Assembly (NCBI RefSeq): GCF_000499845.2
Contig: NC_023756.2
Location: 34,618,763 to 34,682,762 of the forward strand
Source of the DNA: Phaseolus vulgaris
Lineage: Eukaryota > Streptophyta > Magnoliopsida > Fabales > Fabaceae
Length of the DNA stretch: 64,000 bases
Direction of reading: 5' to 3'
Position numbers and translations under genes: made by a program. The notes below the pieces were generated by a model, which was not told the DNA's origin, did not search any database, and saw only the letters and a program-made list of their open reading frames with translations. Each line of letters opens with the position of its first letter. Position 1 is the first letter of the stretch. This document shows positions 1-12,210 of this stretch, piece by piece.

Positions 1-612
1 CTTGCTATAAGGTTCCATATACTCCATGTCCTCGGTAGGAGGGAGCATGTTAAAAATCTCACATCTTCTAGAAATATGGTCAAATAACAATATGTAGATG
101 GATACCAAATTTACCTTACGAAATTAGTTTTGTAAAATTGAGTTAGACTTAAATTTCACCTTCTTAATATGTTTTGTTAATCTTCATTACAATGGTTGAT
201 AATACTTTAATGATCAAATTTTTATACTATTTTACTCCACAATAATAAAATGGAAAAGAATGAAGTGGACAATATCTTGACATGACAAATTTAGATGCAT
301 TTTGCATATTATGCATGATAACTAGGTATTGAAATTTGATAGAGCAATGTTTTGTATAAAAAAAATTTGATTGAAGAGTGTTGTCTACAAGAAGCTAGGG
401 TAAGTACCGAGTGAAGTTCTGTGTAGAAAGGATGATAACCAATAAAAAAATCACACTATTAGTTAATTTGATTCGAATTCATAATTTTATGAATCGAAAA
501 TCTAATACCAAAATCAATTAATATTTATTTTATTGAGTTAAGTGATTAAATTAAAAAAGTGAAACTAACTTAGTTGGTTCTATTGAGGTTTTTTAATTGA
601 TTAGATTGATAT

Positions 613-2066
613 TGTTAGAATTATTAGTGTCAAAGTTGAAGAGGGGAGGGGTGAATTGAGCTTTTAAAATTTTCGCAAGCACACACTGTTTTCAGAATAT
701 CAGAAGAAAAAGAACAGATTGTTTTTAAGAGAAACAAATTGATTTTTCAAAACAGTTTGGCACAGTTTGGACTTATACAAATAAGATTGAAATCAAACTG
801 TAAGGGATAGTGAAAACAGATTTGTTGAGATTTATCAGCTTGAAGAACACAGGTTATATCAAGAAATCAATACAGAACATTCAACCATACAAATTCAATG
901 AACAAGAACTTTATCAAATATTTAATGAATGAAAAAGGTAGACCATAAACCAAATGAGATTTCACACACACATAACCAGATGATTACAAGAGAGCTTTAA
1001 CCAACAAACAGAACAGTTCTTATTAAACACAGGATTAACAGATTCAATTTCAAATGAACAGATTTAGTTCTTGACAGATTTAATCCAAAATTCAGAAATA
1101 AGTGCAGGGATGAGAAGAAGATTGTACACAAGCTTTTATACTGGTTCACTCATAAGGAGCTACATCCAGTTTCACCTTACACCAAGGTGGAATCCACTAA
1201 AAAACAGTTTCAAACACTTACAAAAACACAGCAGTTCTTGAACCCTACAAGAACTACCTACACAATGCTGAAAAACCCTATTTCAGCACACCTTACACTC
1301 CAAGAAACCCTATCAAGGAGTGACTAACACAACCACCTTTACAAACAATGATTAAGGAAAGATAACACCTGAAAAGAAGATGCAAGAACTCAGTAGTCCA
1401 ATTGCTGCAAAAACTGCACCAGCACCTTCACAAAACTCAAGGTTTTCCTCGAACAAGCACACTTGAAAATCTCACTTGAAAACCTTTGAAAACTGTATTC
1501 AAATCCTTCTTCTCACTCAGAAAATGATTGATCTCTTGTTAAAACCGTGATTGCACAACTACCTTTAATGTGAGAGAAGCTTTTCTTTTAATAGAAAATA
1601 GTTTCTAACTACTTTTCAAAAACCAGTTGAAAAGCTGTTAAGAAAACAACAGATTCAGTTCAAAACTTAACAGATTTATTTTCTGAGAACTGCCAACTCA
1701 GCTAACTGAAATAACTGACTGGACTTTGCCTTTGGTGCCCTAACTGAATTTTGAAAAATCCTTTTAACATAACCAAAAATAAATCTATTGTTTTTCTAGC
1801 AAACAGATTTATTTTTGTCCAGTATCTTGATTTTTGAGAAAACTTTAAAAAGCTTTTTGAAAAAACTTTTAATCACTCCATGTGCTTGGTCTAAACTTGC
1901 TTAGGCATCTGGAATAGGTCATGCAGCAAAAGGCAACCTAACAAATACACATGCCTAATTACAAACTAATCTAAAACCCATTACAATCTTCAAAGCACAC
2001 AAGCTATTTTCTTCATCAAACACACACCAAGTCTTGGTAGGGAAGAAGCTTCCTCCAGCTTCAACA
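613..2066 (-). mobile_element. Solo LTR of a SIRE-like copia element
   Basis: A 1,454-bp sequence runs from TG to CA and is flanked by the 5-bp target duplication gatat (608-612 and 2,067-2,071). The matching sites in copies 2 and 3 (about 34,150 and 61,650) read straight through one gatat, so the insertion and its ends are directly visible. The sequence resembles the LTR of the copia element at 47,595: the same opening (fragments such as gtgaattga), the tatactggttcactc and gctacatccag blocks, and an end in cttcaaca. No internal region remains, as expected after LTR-LTR recombination. Orientation is minus by comparison with that element. Confidence 0.9.
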
Positions 2067-2071
2067 GATAT

Positions 2072-2258
2072 AAGCATAAAACATCATCAGTTCATTAAAG
2101 ATAAAAAAAACCAATCAAATAACCAAGATAAAACCTAAAATTTCCAACAACAAGAGAAAAGGTGTACCAAAAAATATGTGTGAACAATAACAATAACAAA
2201 AACACAATATTGGATTATTAGAGATCACCATCATATTAAAATTCTCCTCAATGAACAA
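2072..2258. other. AT-rich spacer
   Basis: Spacer between the solo LTR and the first inverted-arm module, shared with copies 2 and 3. In copy 2 the 430-bp insertion at 34,316 lies in the matching place. No coding signal seen. Confidence 0.6.
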
Positions 2259-3809
2259 TTTGAATGCTTCTTACTAAGTGAAATATCAAATCTCAATCAA
2301 ATCAGGGAAGTACCAAGTAATTTTAAAAAATAAATTTTATTGTAAAATTACTTGATACTTCAATGACTGATTAAGATAGATCTTCACATATAAAAAAAAA
2401 TGACAAATCCCAATTGTACCACGCACTTTGAGTTTTACATAATATGTATAGGCCTTCAATATAACAAAGAACAATTAAACATTTAAAATTTATATTTAAC
2501 ATTAATAAATATATAAATACTTTCATGTGTAAATTAAATTTATCATTCATTAAAACCAGATAAATACATGTTTTTAATAAATATTTTCATCAAAGAGTAA
2601 CTACACACAAACTTCTAATAAATACATGTAAAAATCATAAATACATAATTAAATACTTTCGTATTATAAACACATATTAAATATAAATATTTAATAAATA
2701 TATTTTTTTATTAGTATTTACATAAACATTAATAATATCATTTACTATACTTATTAAATATAATAAATAATTAATATACTATGCACTGAATTTGAATTTA
2801 TTAATGTATATTTTATAAAAAAAAACGGATACATTCATGTTTTTAATAAATATATGCACTAAATAGCTTCATATTATAAATACATACATTATTCTAATAA
2901 ATATATAAATTTAATTTGTAAAAAAACATAAATAAAAACATTAAATACTTCTTTATAAATATTTTTTAAGAACTATAAGTTTAATTTAATATAAAAATAT
3001 TTAGTTTATGTATTTATTTATTATAGTATTTATCTAAATATTAAATAATACTTTCTCTTTTTTTTAAATGTCAAATTTTTAACAAAAAGTTGTTATTTTT
3101 TATTTGTATTTTTTACATTTTATAAAATATTTTTCAATTATATTTTTAATTTAATTAATATAAAAAAAATTAGTTATCATGACAAAGATAAAATGCAATG
3201 ACTTAAAAATATACTTTAAAATAAAAAGTTAAAGAAATATAACAAATAATTCACTTAAAAATGCATTAAAATAAAAAAAAAAGCTTGGTTTGAATAAATA
3301 AACTTACAACAAAGTCATAAAATAAGAGATAATATCATTGGTAAATCATATAAGATTAACATCTCATTTTTCTTGATTTGTCTCATACAAATGAAGGTCA
3401 ATCTCACACATGAGCTGATAAAAAAAATCACACATATGGGAAAAAAAGTTTAAAACATTCTATTCACAATGTTATAGCAATTTTCTCATTACAAAATTTG
3501 AATTTCTCATGCTAAACAAGTACATTAAGTAAATAAAGTTAAATAGTTAAAAAAACTTAAAATATTGAGTATTTATAATTTATTGTAAGCAAATAATAAA
3601 TATATTGTGCAAAAAAAAAGTTAAAGGAACATCAAATAAAATCCAACTTTTTTCAGTATATGTGTAAATAAATATAAATAATTTATAATTAATAAAATTA
3701 TATATTAAATTTACCTCCGAATAAATCAATAATCAATTATATTTAATATACAAACAATTTTATGAAACAATAAAGATTTTAAAGAAAAATTATATAAACT
3801 ACATAACAT

Positions 3810-3891
3810 AGGTCTATCTAAAACAAGTCTATGTAAGACAAGTATATGTAAGATAGGTTTATTTAAGACAGGTCTATGTGAGACAGATCTA

Positions 3892-3892
<1 letters not shown>
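3810..3892. repeat. 15-bp minisatellite
   Basis: About 5-6 diverged direct repeats of roughly aggtctatctaagac. The same array sits in the same place in every module of the window. Confidence 0.8.

Positions 3893-3893
<1 letters not shown>

Positions 3894-3934
<41 letters not shown>
3894..3934. repeat. (TA)n microsatellite
   Basis: A 41-bp uninterrupted TA run. The equivalent site in copy 2 (about 36,494) has only a few TA units, so the expansion is specific to this copy. Confidence 0.95.
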
Positions 3935-3937
<3 letters not shown>

Positions 3938-4171
3938 TATAGCTCAACAAAACATAATAATACACTCAAAGTGGTTTGGAATTGTAGTCTTTTCCATAGA
4001 TTTTTCTCCTAGGTTTAACAATTCTATTGTTTCTTAGATTTTGTCTGAAGATCTATCTTATTCAGTCAATGAAGTATCAAGTAATTATGAAATCATTTTC
4101 CTAAAATTATTTGGTACTTCCTTGATTTGATTGAGATTGAGATTTCATGAGTGAATAAAAAGCATTCAAAG

Positions 4172-5262
4172 ACTTTATCCTAATAAGATAAGAGGTGAAC
4201 ATTTCATTTCTTTAATTTTAGGTTTTATTTAGCAAAAAAATGGACTGGATTAATTTGCAGTACATTTTTTTCCTCTTTTGCTATAATTTTCACTTTTATT
4301 ATTCTACTTCTCAACATTTTTTTTATTAACTATGAACTATTTATAATAATGGTTTATATTCGTATTATCGATTTATGAATCCGAACGGAATCAATTAATT
4401 TCTTTTAAAATTTAAAGTTTTAATTTTATTGCATCAGCTATTTTAAACAACTTCAATGTTATTTTTTTGGAAATTGGGTATATATTATTAATTATAATGT
4501 ATAAAGCTTTATAGTACAACTATGAATTTATGTTGTAATTCTTGTTATTATTTGGTTTATGCAAGTTAATTAAAAATTGTGTTATCTACTCATTTTTACT
4601 CAAATCTGATTGTAATGGATCTGAATGTTCCAAATTTAATTATTTTTTATGGTAAAAATAAAGAAAAACAATGCAAAACTTTTTCACGGAGAAAGGGATC
4701 ATGTTATTTCTTCTTCAAATATCTTTACATGGAAATCAGGATCTTCTTCCTTTGACAATGTCATCCTTTTCAAAGAGGATAAAATAATTATTTGGAAACT
4801 TAGTCCTATATGTTTCCTTAACCAAACCATTTCACAAAATTGTTGACTGAATTTAGAAAAATAGATAATTTTTAAAAATTATATATATGTATGGATAAAT
4901 CATGTTTTAAAATATAATTTCATATTGAAGAAATCATACATATCAAATAATAACAAATTCTATTCCAAAATACGAATTTGATGAAATTTTATTTTATTTT
5001 ATTTCAAATTTGTGGTGAAATATATAAACATTAATTTTTTATTTGATGAAAATTTTGTTTTCATGTACAATTTCTTTTTCTTTTAGTTTTACTAATAGTA
5101 CTCTTTTATTCATGATAAGATTAATAGAGATTTATTGATTGAATTGCGTTGTAAGGAAAATATGGAAAAAAATTAACAATTAATTATCTAATTTGTGCAT
5201 GTTTTTTTACTACCTAGTTTAGAGATCACCATCATATTAAAATTCTTGTGAGTCTTCTCAAT
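4172..5262. other. AT-rich spacer between modules A and B
   Basis: No supported gene. A 65-codon open frame at 4,649-4,846 is not conserved in copy 2 (about 37,213), where the reading changes. The segment 4,172-4,740 is a diverged duplicate of 6,841-7,460, which shows that the A/B duplication extends beyond the inverted arms. Confidence 0.6.
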
Positions 5263-6370
5263 GAACACTATCTCAATCAAATTAAGGAAGTACCAAATAA
5301 TTTTAAAAAATAAATTTTGTTATAAAATTATCTAAATAACTGGTTAAGATAGATCTTCACATATAAAAAAATAGAATAAGCTCTCAATTCTACGATCCAC
5401 TTTGAGTGTCTTATTTCATTTTGTTGATGAGAACTTTGCACTAATATATATAGGCATTCACTCTAGCAAGATAAATTAAGCATTTAATATTTATTTTTAA
5501 CATTAAATAAATACATAAATACTTTCATGTATAAATTAAATTTATTGTTTAAAACCGGATAAATACTTGTTTTTGATAAATATTTTCATCAAAGAGTAAA
5601 CACACAAACTTCTAAATAAATGCGTATATTAATATGTAAAAATTGTAAATACATAATTAAAATACTTTCATATTATAAACACATATTAAATATAAATATT
5701 TAATGAATGTATTTGTTTTATTAGTATTTACATAAACATTAAATAATATCATTTATTATATTTATTAAATATAATATATAATTAATATATTATACACTGA
5801 ACTTATTAACGTAGACTTTATAAAAAGAAACGGATACATTCATGTTTTAATAAATATATGCACTAAATATCTTCATGTTATAAATACATACATGATTCTA
5901 ATACTTTAAATTTAATCTGTAAAAAAATTAATAAAGAGATTAAATACTTTCTTATTATAAATATTTTTTAAGAATTATAAGTTTAGTTTTATATAAAAGT
6001 TTAATGTCATTTTTCTTTATTTGTCTTGTATAAATGCACATATTAAAAAAAAGTTAAAAAAATTCTTTTGACAATGTTACAGCAAATTTTTCATTGCAAA
6101 CTGAATTCCTCTCGCTAAACAAGGATTTACCATAAACAAAATAAAGTCAAATAGTTAAAAAACTTGAAAAATTAAGTATTTATTATTTATTGCAAGTAAA
6201 TAATAAAATATAATGTGTAAGGAAAAAAATTAAAGCAGAAGAGTAAATAAAATCTAACTTTTTCAGTATATGTGTAAATAAATATAAATAATTCATTATT
6301 AATATCAATTATATTTAACGTATAAACAATTGTACAAAACAATAAAAAATTTAAAGAATATGATACGCTA

Positions 6371-6470
6371 GACAGGTCTATCTAATACAGGTCTATCTAA
6401 GACAGGTCTAGGTAAGACATGTCTATGTAAGACAAGTTTATCTAAGGAATGTCTATGTAGGATGCGTCTA
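6371..6470. repeat. 15-bp minisatellite
   Basis: About 6-7 imperfect units of gacaggtctatctaa type, the counterpart of 3,810-3,892. Confidence 0.8.
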
Positions 6471-6567
6471 CATTTAGGTGGATTCAAATGTCCAACTCAC
6501 TTTTATTTTATTTTTCTAAACTAAGGAAATCTCATGACTCAATCCACCACCTTAACTAGACCTACGA

Positions 6568-6569
<2 letters not shown>

Positions 6570-6608
<39 letters not shown>
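6570..6608. repeat. (TA)n microsatellite
   Basis: A 39-bp TA run, short in copy 2 at about 39,268. Confidence 0.95.
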
Positions 6609-6613
<5 letters not shown>

Positions 6614-6840
6614 TGTAGCTTAACAAAACATAATAAGACAGAGCTTAGAAATGGTAGTTTTTTCCATAGATTTGCCTGTTAGGTTTAACAATTCCATTAT
6701 TTCTTAGATTTTGTGTGAAGATCTATTTTATTCCGTCAATGAAGTATAAAATAATTAAGAAATCTTTTCCCAAAAATTATTTGGTACTTCCTTGATTTGA
6801 TTGAGATTGAGGTTTCATGAGTGAATAAAAAGTATTCAAA

Positions 6841-7680
6841 AAGTTTATCCAGGTAAATTTTATATCATGTGAATGTTTCAATCCTTTATTTTTAGGTTTT
6901 TTGTTTTACAGAATTGCACAGAATAGATTTCTGGAACATTTTTTTTTCCTCTTTTGCTATAATTTTCAGTTTTATTTTTATTCTACTTCTCAACTTTTTT
7001 TTATTTACGATGAACTAATCATATTAATGGTTTAGACTCGTATTATCGATCTAAGAATCCGAATGGAATTAATTAAATTTAAAGTTTTAAGTTTATTACA
7101 TCTATTTTAAACAAATTCAATGCTATTTATTTGGAATTAGACTTCTATTATTAATTATAATGTATAAAGTTTTATAGTAAATTTATGAATTTATGTTGTA
7201 ATTCTTATTATTATTTGGTTTATGTAAGTTTATTAAAAATTATGTTATCTACTCATTTTAATAAAAATATTAATATTATGCTTGACATTTTTTAATAATT
7301 TTTTACTCAAATCTGATTTAATTGGATCCTTAAAATTTCACATTTAATTATTTTTTATTGTAAAAAATAAAGAAAAAGAATGCAAAAAGAAAAAATCATG
7401 TTCGAGAGTAACTGGGTGGAATTATGTTAGGCATCATCTTATTTCTTCTTCAAATATCTTTGAAAAATTTATCACAATTAATTGGCGCTGTTTTGTTTTT
7501 GTGTGATTCCAGTGTCTATTTTGAGATAACATCTTGAATTTTCAGTGGTTTAAATTTCACTTTCCAGTTTGCATTATTCAAAAAATTCCAGTAGCACTGT
7601 TTTTTGTTTTTCTTCATCTATTCTAGTACTATTCTTTAGGATTCCTTTGTGTGCTAGCTTTTCTTTGAGTGCCTTATTTT
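6841..7680. other. AT-rich spacer and truncated gag leader
   Basis: AT-rich DNA, then from about 7,500 a T-rich stretch matching the 5' leader of the gag in copy 2 (about 40,190-40,400). Copy 1 then jumps straight into mid-gag: about 626 bp present in copy 2 (40,403-41,028) are missing, with a CTT microhomology at the junction. Confidence 0.6.
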
Positions 7681-8538
7681 CTTCTTTGTATTTAGATTGG
7701 GAAGCTAAGGTTGAACGTATTTTTCATGTGTATAAGGTCACCTTAAACCAAAAGGTTAGGTTAGCTTCCTTAGTTTTCTTAGACTATGCCAAACAATGGT
7801 GGCACCATCTTGTATTGGACATTGGGCTAAACAAGAGGCCGCCCATGGTCTCTTGGTATGATTTAAAGGCATGCATGCACGCGAGGTTTGTTACTCCTCC
7901 TCCTAGGAAGGAACACTTGTTGAAGTTCCAAAGGCTTCATCAAGGACATAGGATGGTAATTGAATACTTTCATGAATTAGAAACAACTTTGACTAAAATG
8001 AATATGTATGATAATGAAGAGTCAAAGATAAAAAGGTTTGTAAGTGGTTTGCGAAAAGAAATTAAAGATCTTGTAGAATTACATGAGTACTCTTCTTTCA
8101 AGAAAGTGGTTCACCTAGCCATCAAGGTAGAATCACACATTTTGAAAAAAACAACTTTCAAAAATACTCATGATGATGGTTTCTACAAATCTTCTTGGAA
8201 GGATACAAAAAATTTTACAAAAATTGCTCCTTCCACTTTTTCAAAAGACACCATTTCTCACTCTTCTAGGAAGGATGCAACCAAAATTTCTACACAAATT
8301 TCTCCTTCCATTTTTTTCAAAAGAACCCACTTCTAACCAAAAAGTTTCTAAAAACACCCTTTCACCCTCTACCCCTAAGTCACCCACCAAAACTTCAAGA
8401 CCCAAATGTTTTAAATGTTTAAGTTTTGAGCACATAGCTGCCAATTGTCCAAATAAAAGAACCATGATGATACAAGAGGTTAATCAAGACCAAATAAAAA
8501 ATGAAAATGAAAGAAAAGAGAAGAACAAGATCACATGA
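7681..8538 (+). pseudogene. Ty3/gypsy gag relic, copy 1 (5'-deleted)
   Basis: Capsid-like Gag fragment of an LTR retrotransposon. The frame from about 7,681 encodes a retrotransposon-gag type core: LDWEAKVERIF, a WW pair in AKQWWHHL, SWYDLKACM, then EYFHELETTLTKMN and KRFVSGLRKEI. A frame change near the T-run at about 8,310 follows, and a CCHC zinc knuckle (CFKCLSFEHIAANC, near 8,407-8,450) sits in the next frame. The N-terminal third seen in copy 2 is deleted, so any ATG upstream of 7,681 belongs to leader sequence. It is a dead relic shared by both array copies and therefore older than the array. In living elements such a Gag would form virus-like particles in the cytoplasm. Confidence 0.85.
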
Positions 8539-8876
8539 GTATCATCACTTCACCTCCAAGGTGTTTTTCTTCCTTGTCTTTTTAATTACCTAACCATTCT
8601 AAATACTTGACATATTTGCTTAAGAAGTTTAGGGATGATATTCCAAAACCTCCTAAAGGTTCTCACCTTCTAAGAGGATTTTCCAAAAACTCATTTCATC
8701 CCCCAATATTCTTTCCTAACATGTCATGTAGCTAGAATTCAAACATATCATCTCCCTAAGCTTAACGAAAATAAGATTGCTTCACCCCTACCGTATACAA
8801 CTCATGTGAACAAACTCATTCTATTATTTGCAGGGTTACTAAATTCGTGGACGAATTATTTCGCGCCTGGGGAGCA
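8539..8876 (+). pseudogene. Degenerate pol-like tail after gag
   Basis: Between the gag knuckle and the LTR there are only about 340 bp, far too little for a pol. Frame-shifted translation (clearer in copy 2, 41,860-42,200) gives fragments loosely like the leader of a gypsy RT and, just before the LTR, the short region that usually ends pol. This suggests a large internal deletion fused the two ends. Weak evidence. Confidence 0.35.
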
Positions 8877-9826
8877 TGATACAAACCCAAAGATGACTAA
8901 AGACACTACAAGAAAAATCCAAAAAGGGCAGTCATCTCCAAATACAAAGTTCAGGATCACCAAACATTAAGACAATATAAGCAGAAGAAGAAGCCATGAG
9001 CCAGAGCAAATCAAATTCTGCCTGCTAGTCTTCTTAAGTGAGTAAGAAATGTTGTAAATAAGTTGGGCTTATTTGTAGGGGTCCAAATAGTAGAAATAAG
9101 CAAGTGCCTTTAGCATAGTAGGGGGTGTGGGTAGCATTCTAGCTTGTTCCTAGCCCATTTGAAGACATTTTGACCTAGTTTATAGAAGGATAAACCTAGA
9201 ATACAGAATTGACTTAGTCAAATCCTATGGCTGCCCACTTCTTTTCCCTTTTCCCATTCTACCCTCCTTTCTTCTTTTCCAAGGCTTTTAAATCTATAAA
9301 TAGGGAGGCCTAGCTCATGTATTCACAAGTTTAATGAAGAGTAAAGTTATTATACACAAATTGTGTTAGAGTTTTGTGAGCATTGTCTCTCTAAACAATG
9401 AGTCTTATCTTGTGAGTGTTGTGAGCTCTAAAGTGGCGGCATCTATGGATCAAATTCACCATGCAAGTGAAGTGATCATTCACAAATCCACCACTCCTAA
9501 TTTTCCTTTCACTCATCTCTTTTCCATTCCATTTCCATTCCTATTTTCAATTCCAAAATATGCCTTGTTCTTGTTCTTGTTCTTGTTCTTGAATTTCAAT
9601 TCGGTTCATGTCTTGCGCATATTGTGTTTGATTAAATTTTGCACCTATATTTGTCATTCATCTTCACCATTAGTTGTGTTTTTCCTTTGGCCTTATGGAA
9701 ATGAACCTTCACATCTACTTAACACTTGTTAAGTTAACGTCCAGTGGGAATTTTCCTTAGGCTTCTCACCTATGTTGATCTTAGAATCTAAATCTAAGTA
9801 AAGTGTCAATAATCAAATGAACAATT
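8877..9826 (+). mobile_element. LTR of the old gypsy relic, copy 1 (3' end deleted)
   Basis: It starts tgatacaaaccc, like the complete LTR at 42,202 in copy 2. A TATA box (ctataaatag) is at 9,294-9,303, followed by a (ttcttg)n run near 9,560-9,590. The terminal part and the PBS are missing: about 217 bp of copy 2 (43,162-43,378) are absent at the junction near 9,826. The 118-codon open frame at 9,376-9,732 lies within this LTR and is not considered a gene. Confidence 0.75.
9294..9303 (+). promoter_or_regulatory. TATA box in relic LTR
   Basis: ctataaatag, conserved at 42,626-42,635 in the other array copy, about 420 bp into the LTR. This is the usual place for the core promoter. Confidence 0.6.
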
Positions 9827-11629
9827 CCTTGAGTGCAGTTTTCTAATTCTGTTTTTTGATCCTTTGGGGCATTTTATTTTTAGATTTGAGTTCATGCTTG
9901 TGTATTATATTTATACAAGTTCATATACATCAATTCTATTGTGTCTTTGAAGTTTCTTAATTCTGTTTTTAAATTCAAGTATAGGTTTCCTCTGTTTTCC
10001 AGTTTTTGTGTTGACTAAAATTGCTTATGAAAATTAATTATGTTGGAGAAAAATTCTAAAACTCTGGATTTTAGTAGGTTAAAGTGTTATAAAAGAGTAA
10101 AAAAAAGAAGTGTATTAAAATTCAAAATAAAAAAAAATGATAAATCATATACGTACAAAGTGCAATTCTGGCGCGGAAAATACGATGATGTGGCAGTGAT
10201 TGTTCCAAAGAAGTTCCTCCTACATTGCCAATTCACGCAAAATCCACCACAACGTTGATCGTCAATGGTACCAAATCCAAGAAAGTTCCTTCTACGATGA
10301 AATTAATAAAATTCAGGAACCATTTAACAATTTATTATTTTTAATAAATTACTTATAATGTATTTCTTGTAATAATTGTATTAGTACCCAAATTGATAGT
10401 TTATTCTTATTTTTTAGAAACTCTCTTGATTGTTAAAATATATACTATAAAGTTTGTGTAAAGTATATATTATTCTAAATTAAATTCTATATATGTAATG
10501 TGAAATTAAAGAACTAGACAAAAAATTAAATGTAAATAAAATATATAAATATATAATGTAAGACAAATATGGATATTTAAAAAATAAAAAATAAATTTGA
10601 ATGTCGAATTTACAGAAAAGGTCTAAATTCATTGAGAAAAAAAGAAAAGAAGGAAATGTCTAAATTGAGAATGGTCGTCTCATCAATTTTTGTTATAATT
10701 TTATATGTTTTTGAAGAAAAATATTTAGAAGTAATTTTTTAATTTATTATAATATATTATATTATTTCGTAGTGTGATAAATTGGGTCAGACTTATTTCG
10801 CTTACCCATCTTTATTAAAAAAATCAAATTGTTTCTTTCACTATTTGAATTTTTACTTTTGGTTTTTTATCTATACTCTTTTCATTGTCTTGTTGTTATT
10901 GTGATTATTGTTAGTATTTTAACTAAGAAAATAAATATTTAGATTATGAAATTTAAAAATTATTTTCTATATAAAAAAATTTAAATCATATATTTAAAAG
11001 TTAAAAAATATCTTATGCATTATGCAATTAAAAAACACTTTTCGATTACTAATGCAAAAATTGTTTTTCACCTAAAAATAACTTTTAAATCGTAAAAAAA
11101 AAGTCATGCAAAAATTATACATAAATTATATAATTTGAAAGCTTTATTTTTATAAAAAAATAACTTTCAGATTACATAATTATAAAATCATTTTTTCATA
11201 AACCAAAAGGATAAAGTAGAAATTTTCATATTTATGGAGAAGCATACAAAAATTATAAAAATACAAAGAATTTTCTTAATTTGTATAAGGTGGTCGAGTA
11301 TAAACATGATAGAATTGGGATCCATCTAAAATAAGTCATGTAGATTTTTTTATTAACCCATCTCGATAAAGTTATTTATTTATCAATATCATCCAAAATT
11401 TAATTTGTTAATATTTGTGGGGATTTTTTTTGGCTCAATCAATATCTTTCAATGGATGTTCCTAGTATTAATTCTTTTTCTAATGTTGTGTGGGAAAGTT
11501 AGGAGCTAACTTTGATTAGGAATTTTTTTCAAATATCAATTAAAAGAAGATCTTGCAATTAACATGGATGGAAAAGTTGACAAAAAATAATCTAACAAAA
11601 ATATTTTTGAATAATTAATGTAAATTAAG
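9827..11629. other. AT-rich spacer shared with copy 2
   Basis: Matches about 43,379-45,213. The first 200 bp resemble retrotransposon leader sequence. A 72-codon frame at 10,040-10,258 is broken in copy 2 and resembles nothing I know. The rest is A/T-rich with no coding or structural signal. Confidence 0.6.
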
Positions 11630-12210
11630 AAAATAGGTTAAAACACAAAAGGAAGAGGTTGAATTGTATTTTAATTTATTTTTGCATATATGTACTAATA
11701 TCATTTGGTGCTGATGTACATACAAACAATAGTTTTAAAATTAATAGACCATCTGTCAAATACATTAAAAAAAAAATTGGTTTCAAAAATTGTCCTTCAT
11801 AAGTTAGCACTCATAAAATAGCGTGAAATTTTAACAGGATAAGGAAAAGAAGAATATACTTTCATGTTTTTATACTGGTTCATCTAATTTCATGTTTTTA
11901 TATTGGTTCATCTAAGCGCAAACTATGTCCAATTCTAAACCAACTTATTGAGTGTCACTATGAAGAGTGACGATGCAAGTTACAACACAAATATTCTTTC
12001 AGATTGTTGTCACTTTTGGCTAACACATCAAGTATTGTTTCGAAACAAAATCACTTCTAGTTATAAACTTGAGTACTCTTTTGTATCATAATCACTTCTG
12101 ACTAACCCACCAAGTATTCTTTAACAAACAACTACTCATGACTAAGACAAAGAATTGTCTAGAGAGTGATCTAAAAGATCACTAAGGTTTTTAAACCAAA
12201 GAGGATACGA
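11630..12210 (-). repeat. Old LTR relic of SIRE-like type, copy 1
   Basis: Faint but ordered similarity to the LTRs of the two copia elements here: an opening like aggaagaggttgaattg, then tttatactggttcatct, then a block resembling the gctacatccagtc and cttcaag regions. A 31-bp direct duplication (tttcatgtttttatactgg type) near 11,862-11,913 is absent from copy 2. Ends are not definable. Confidence 0.4.

Larger units (their letters stand above)
2259..4171. repeat. Long inverted-arm module A, copy 1
   Basis: The left arm (2,259-2,386) and right arm (4,047-4,171) are inverted copies of each other with modest divergence. Shared landmarks in mirror order are tttgaatgctt, caatcaaatca.ggaagtacc, acttgatacttca and agatagatcttca. 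The 1.66-kb interior is extremely AT-rich with no credible ORF, and carries a 15-bp minisatellite and a TA run next to the right arm. The layout resembles a non-autonomous TIR element such as a long-TIR Mutator-like derivative. No target duplication could be defined, and similarity between modules A and B extends past the arms, so an old segmental inverted repeat is an alternative. Confidence 0.6.
5263..6840. repeat. Long inverted-arm module B, copy 1
   Basis: Diverged second copy of module A. The left arm (about 5,263-5,360) and right arm (about 6,716-6,840) again mirror each other (caatcaaatta.ggaagtacc, gatagatcttcac). The left arm is shortened by a small deletion relative to copy 2 (37,809). 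The interior is AT-rich with the same order of minisatellite and TA run. Confidence 0.55.

Noticed and set aside
3726..3965. 79-codon minus-strand ORF
   Set aside because: Translation of the TA microsatellite and 15-bp minisatellite.
4649..4846. 65-codon ORF as gene
   Set aside because: Reading changes in copy 2 at 37,213 and there is no domain.
9376..9732. 118-codon ORF (and 42,708-43,068 in copy 2)
   Set aside because: Lies inside an LTR; low-complexity Phe/Leu/Ser translation of ttcttg repeats.
10040..10258. 72-codon ORF as a small gene
   Set aside because: Broken in array copy 2, resembles no known family, lies in spacer.
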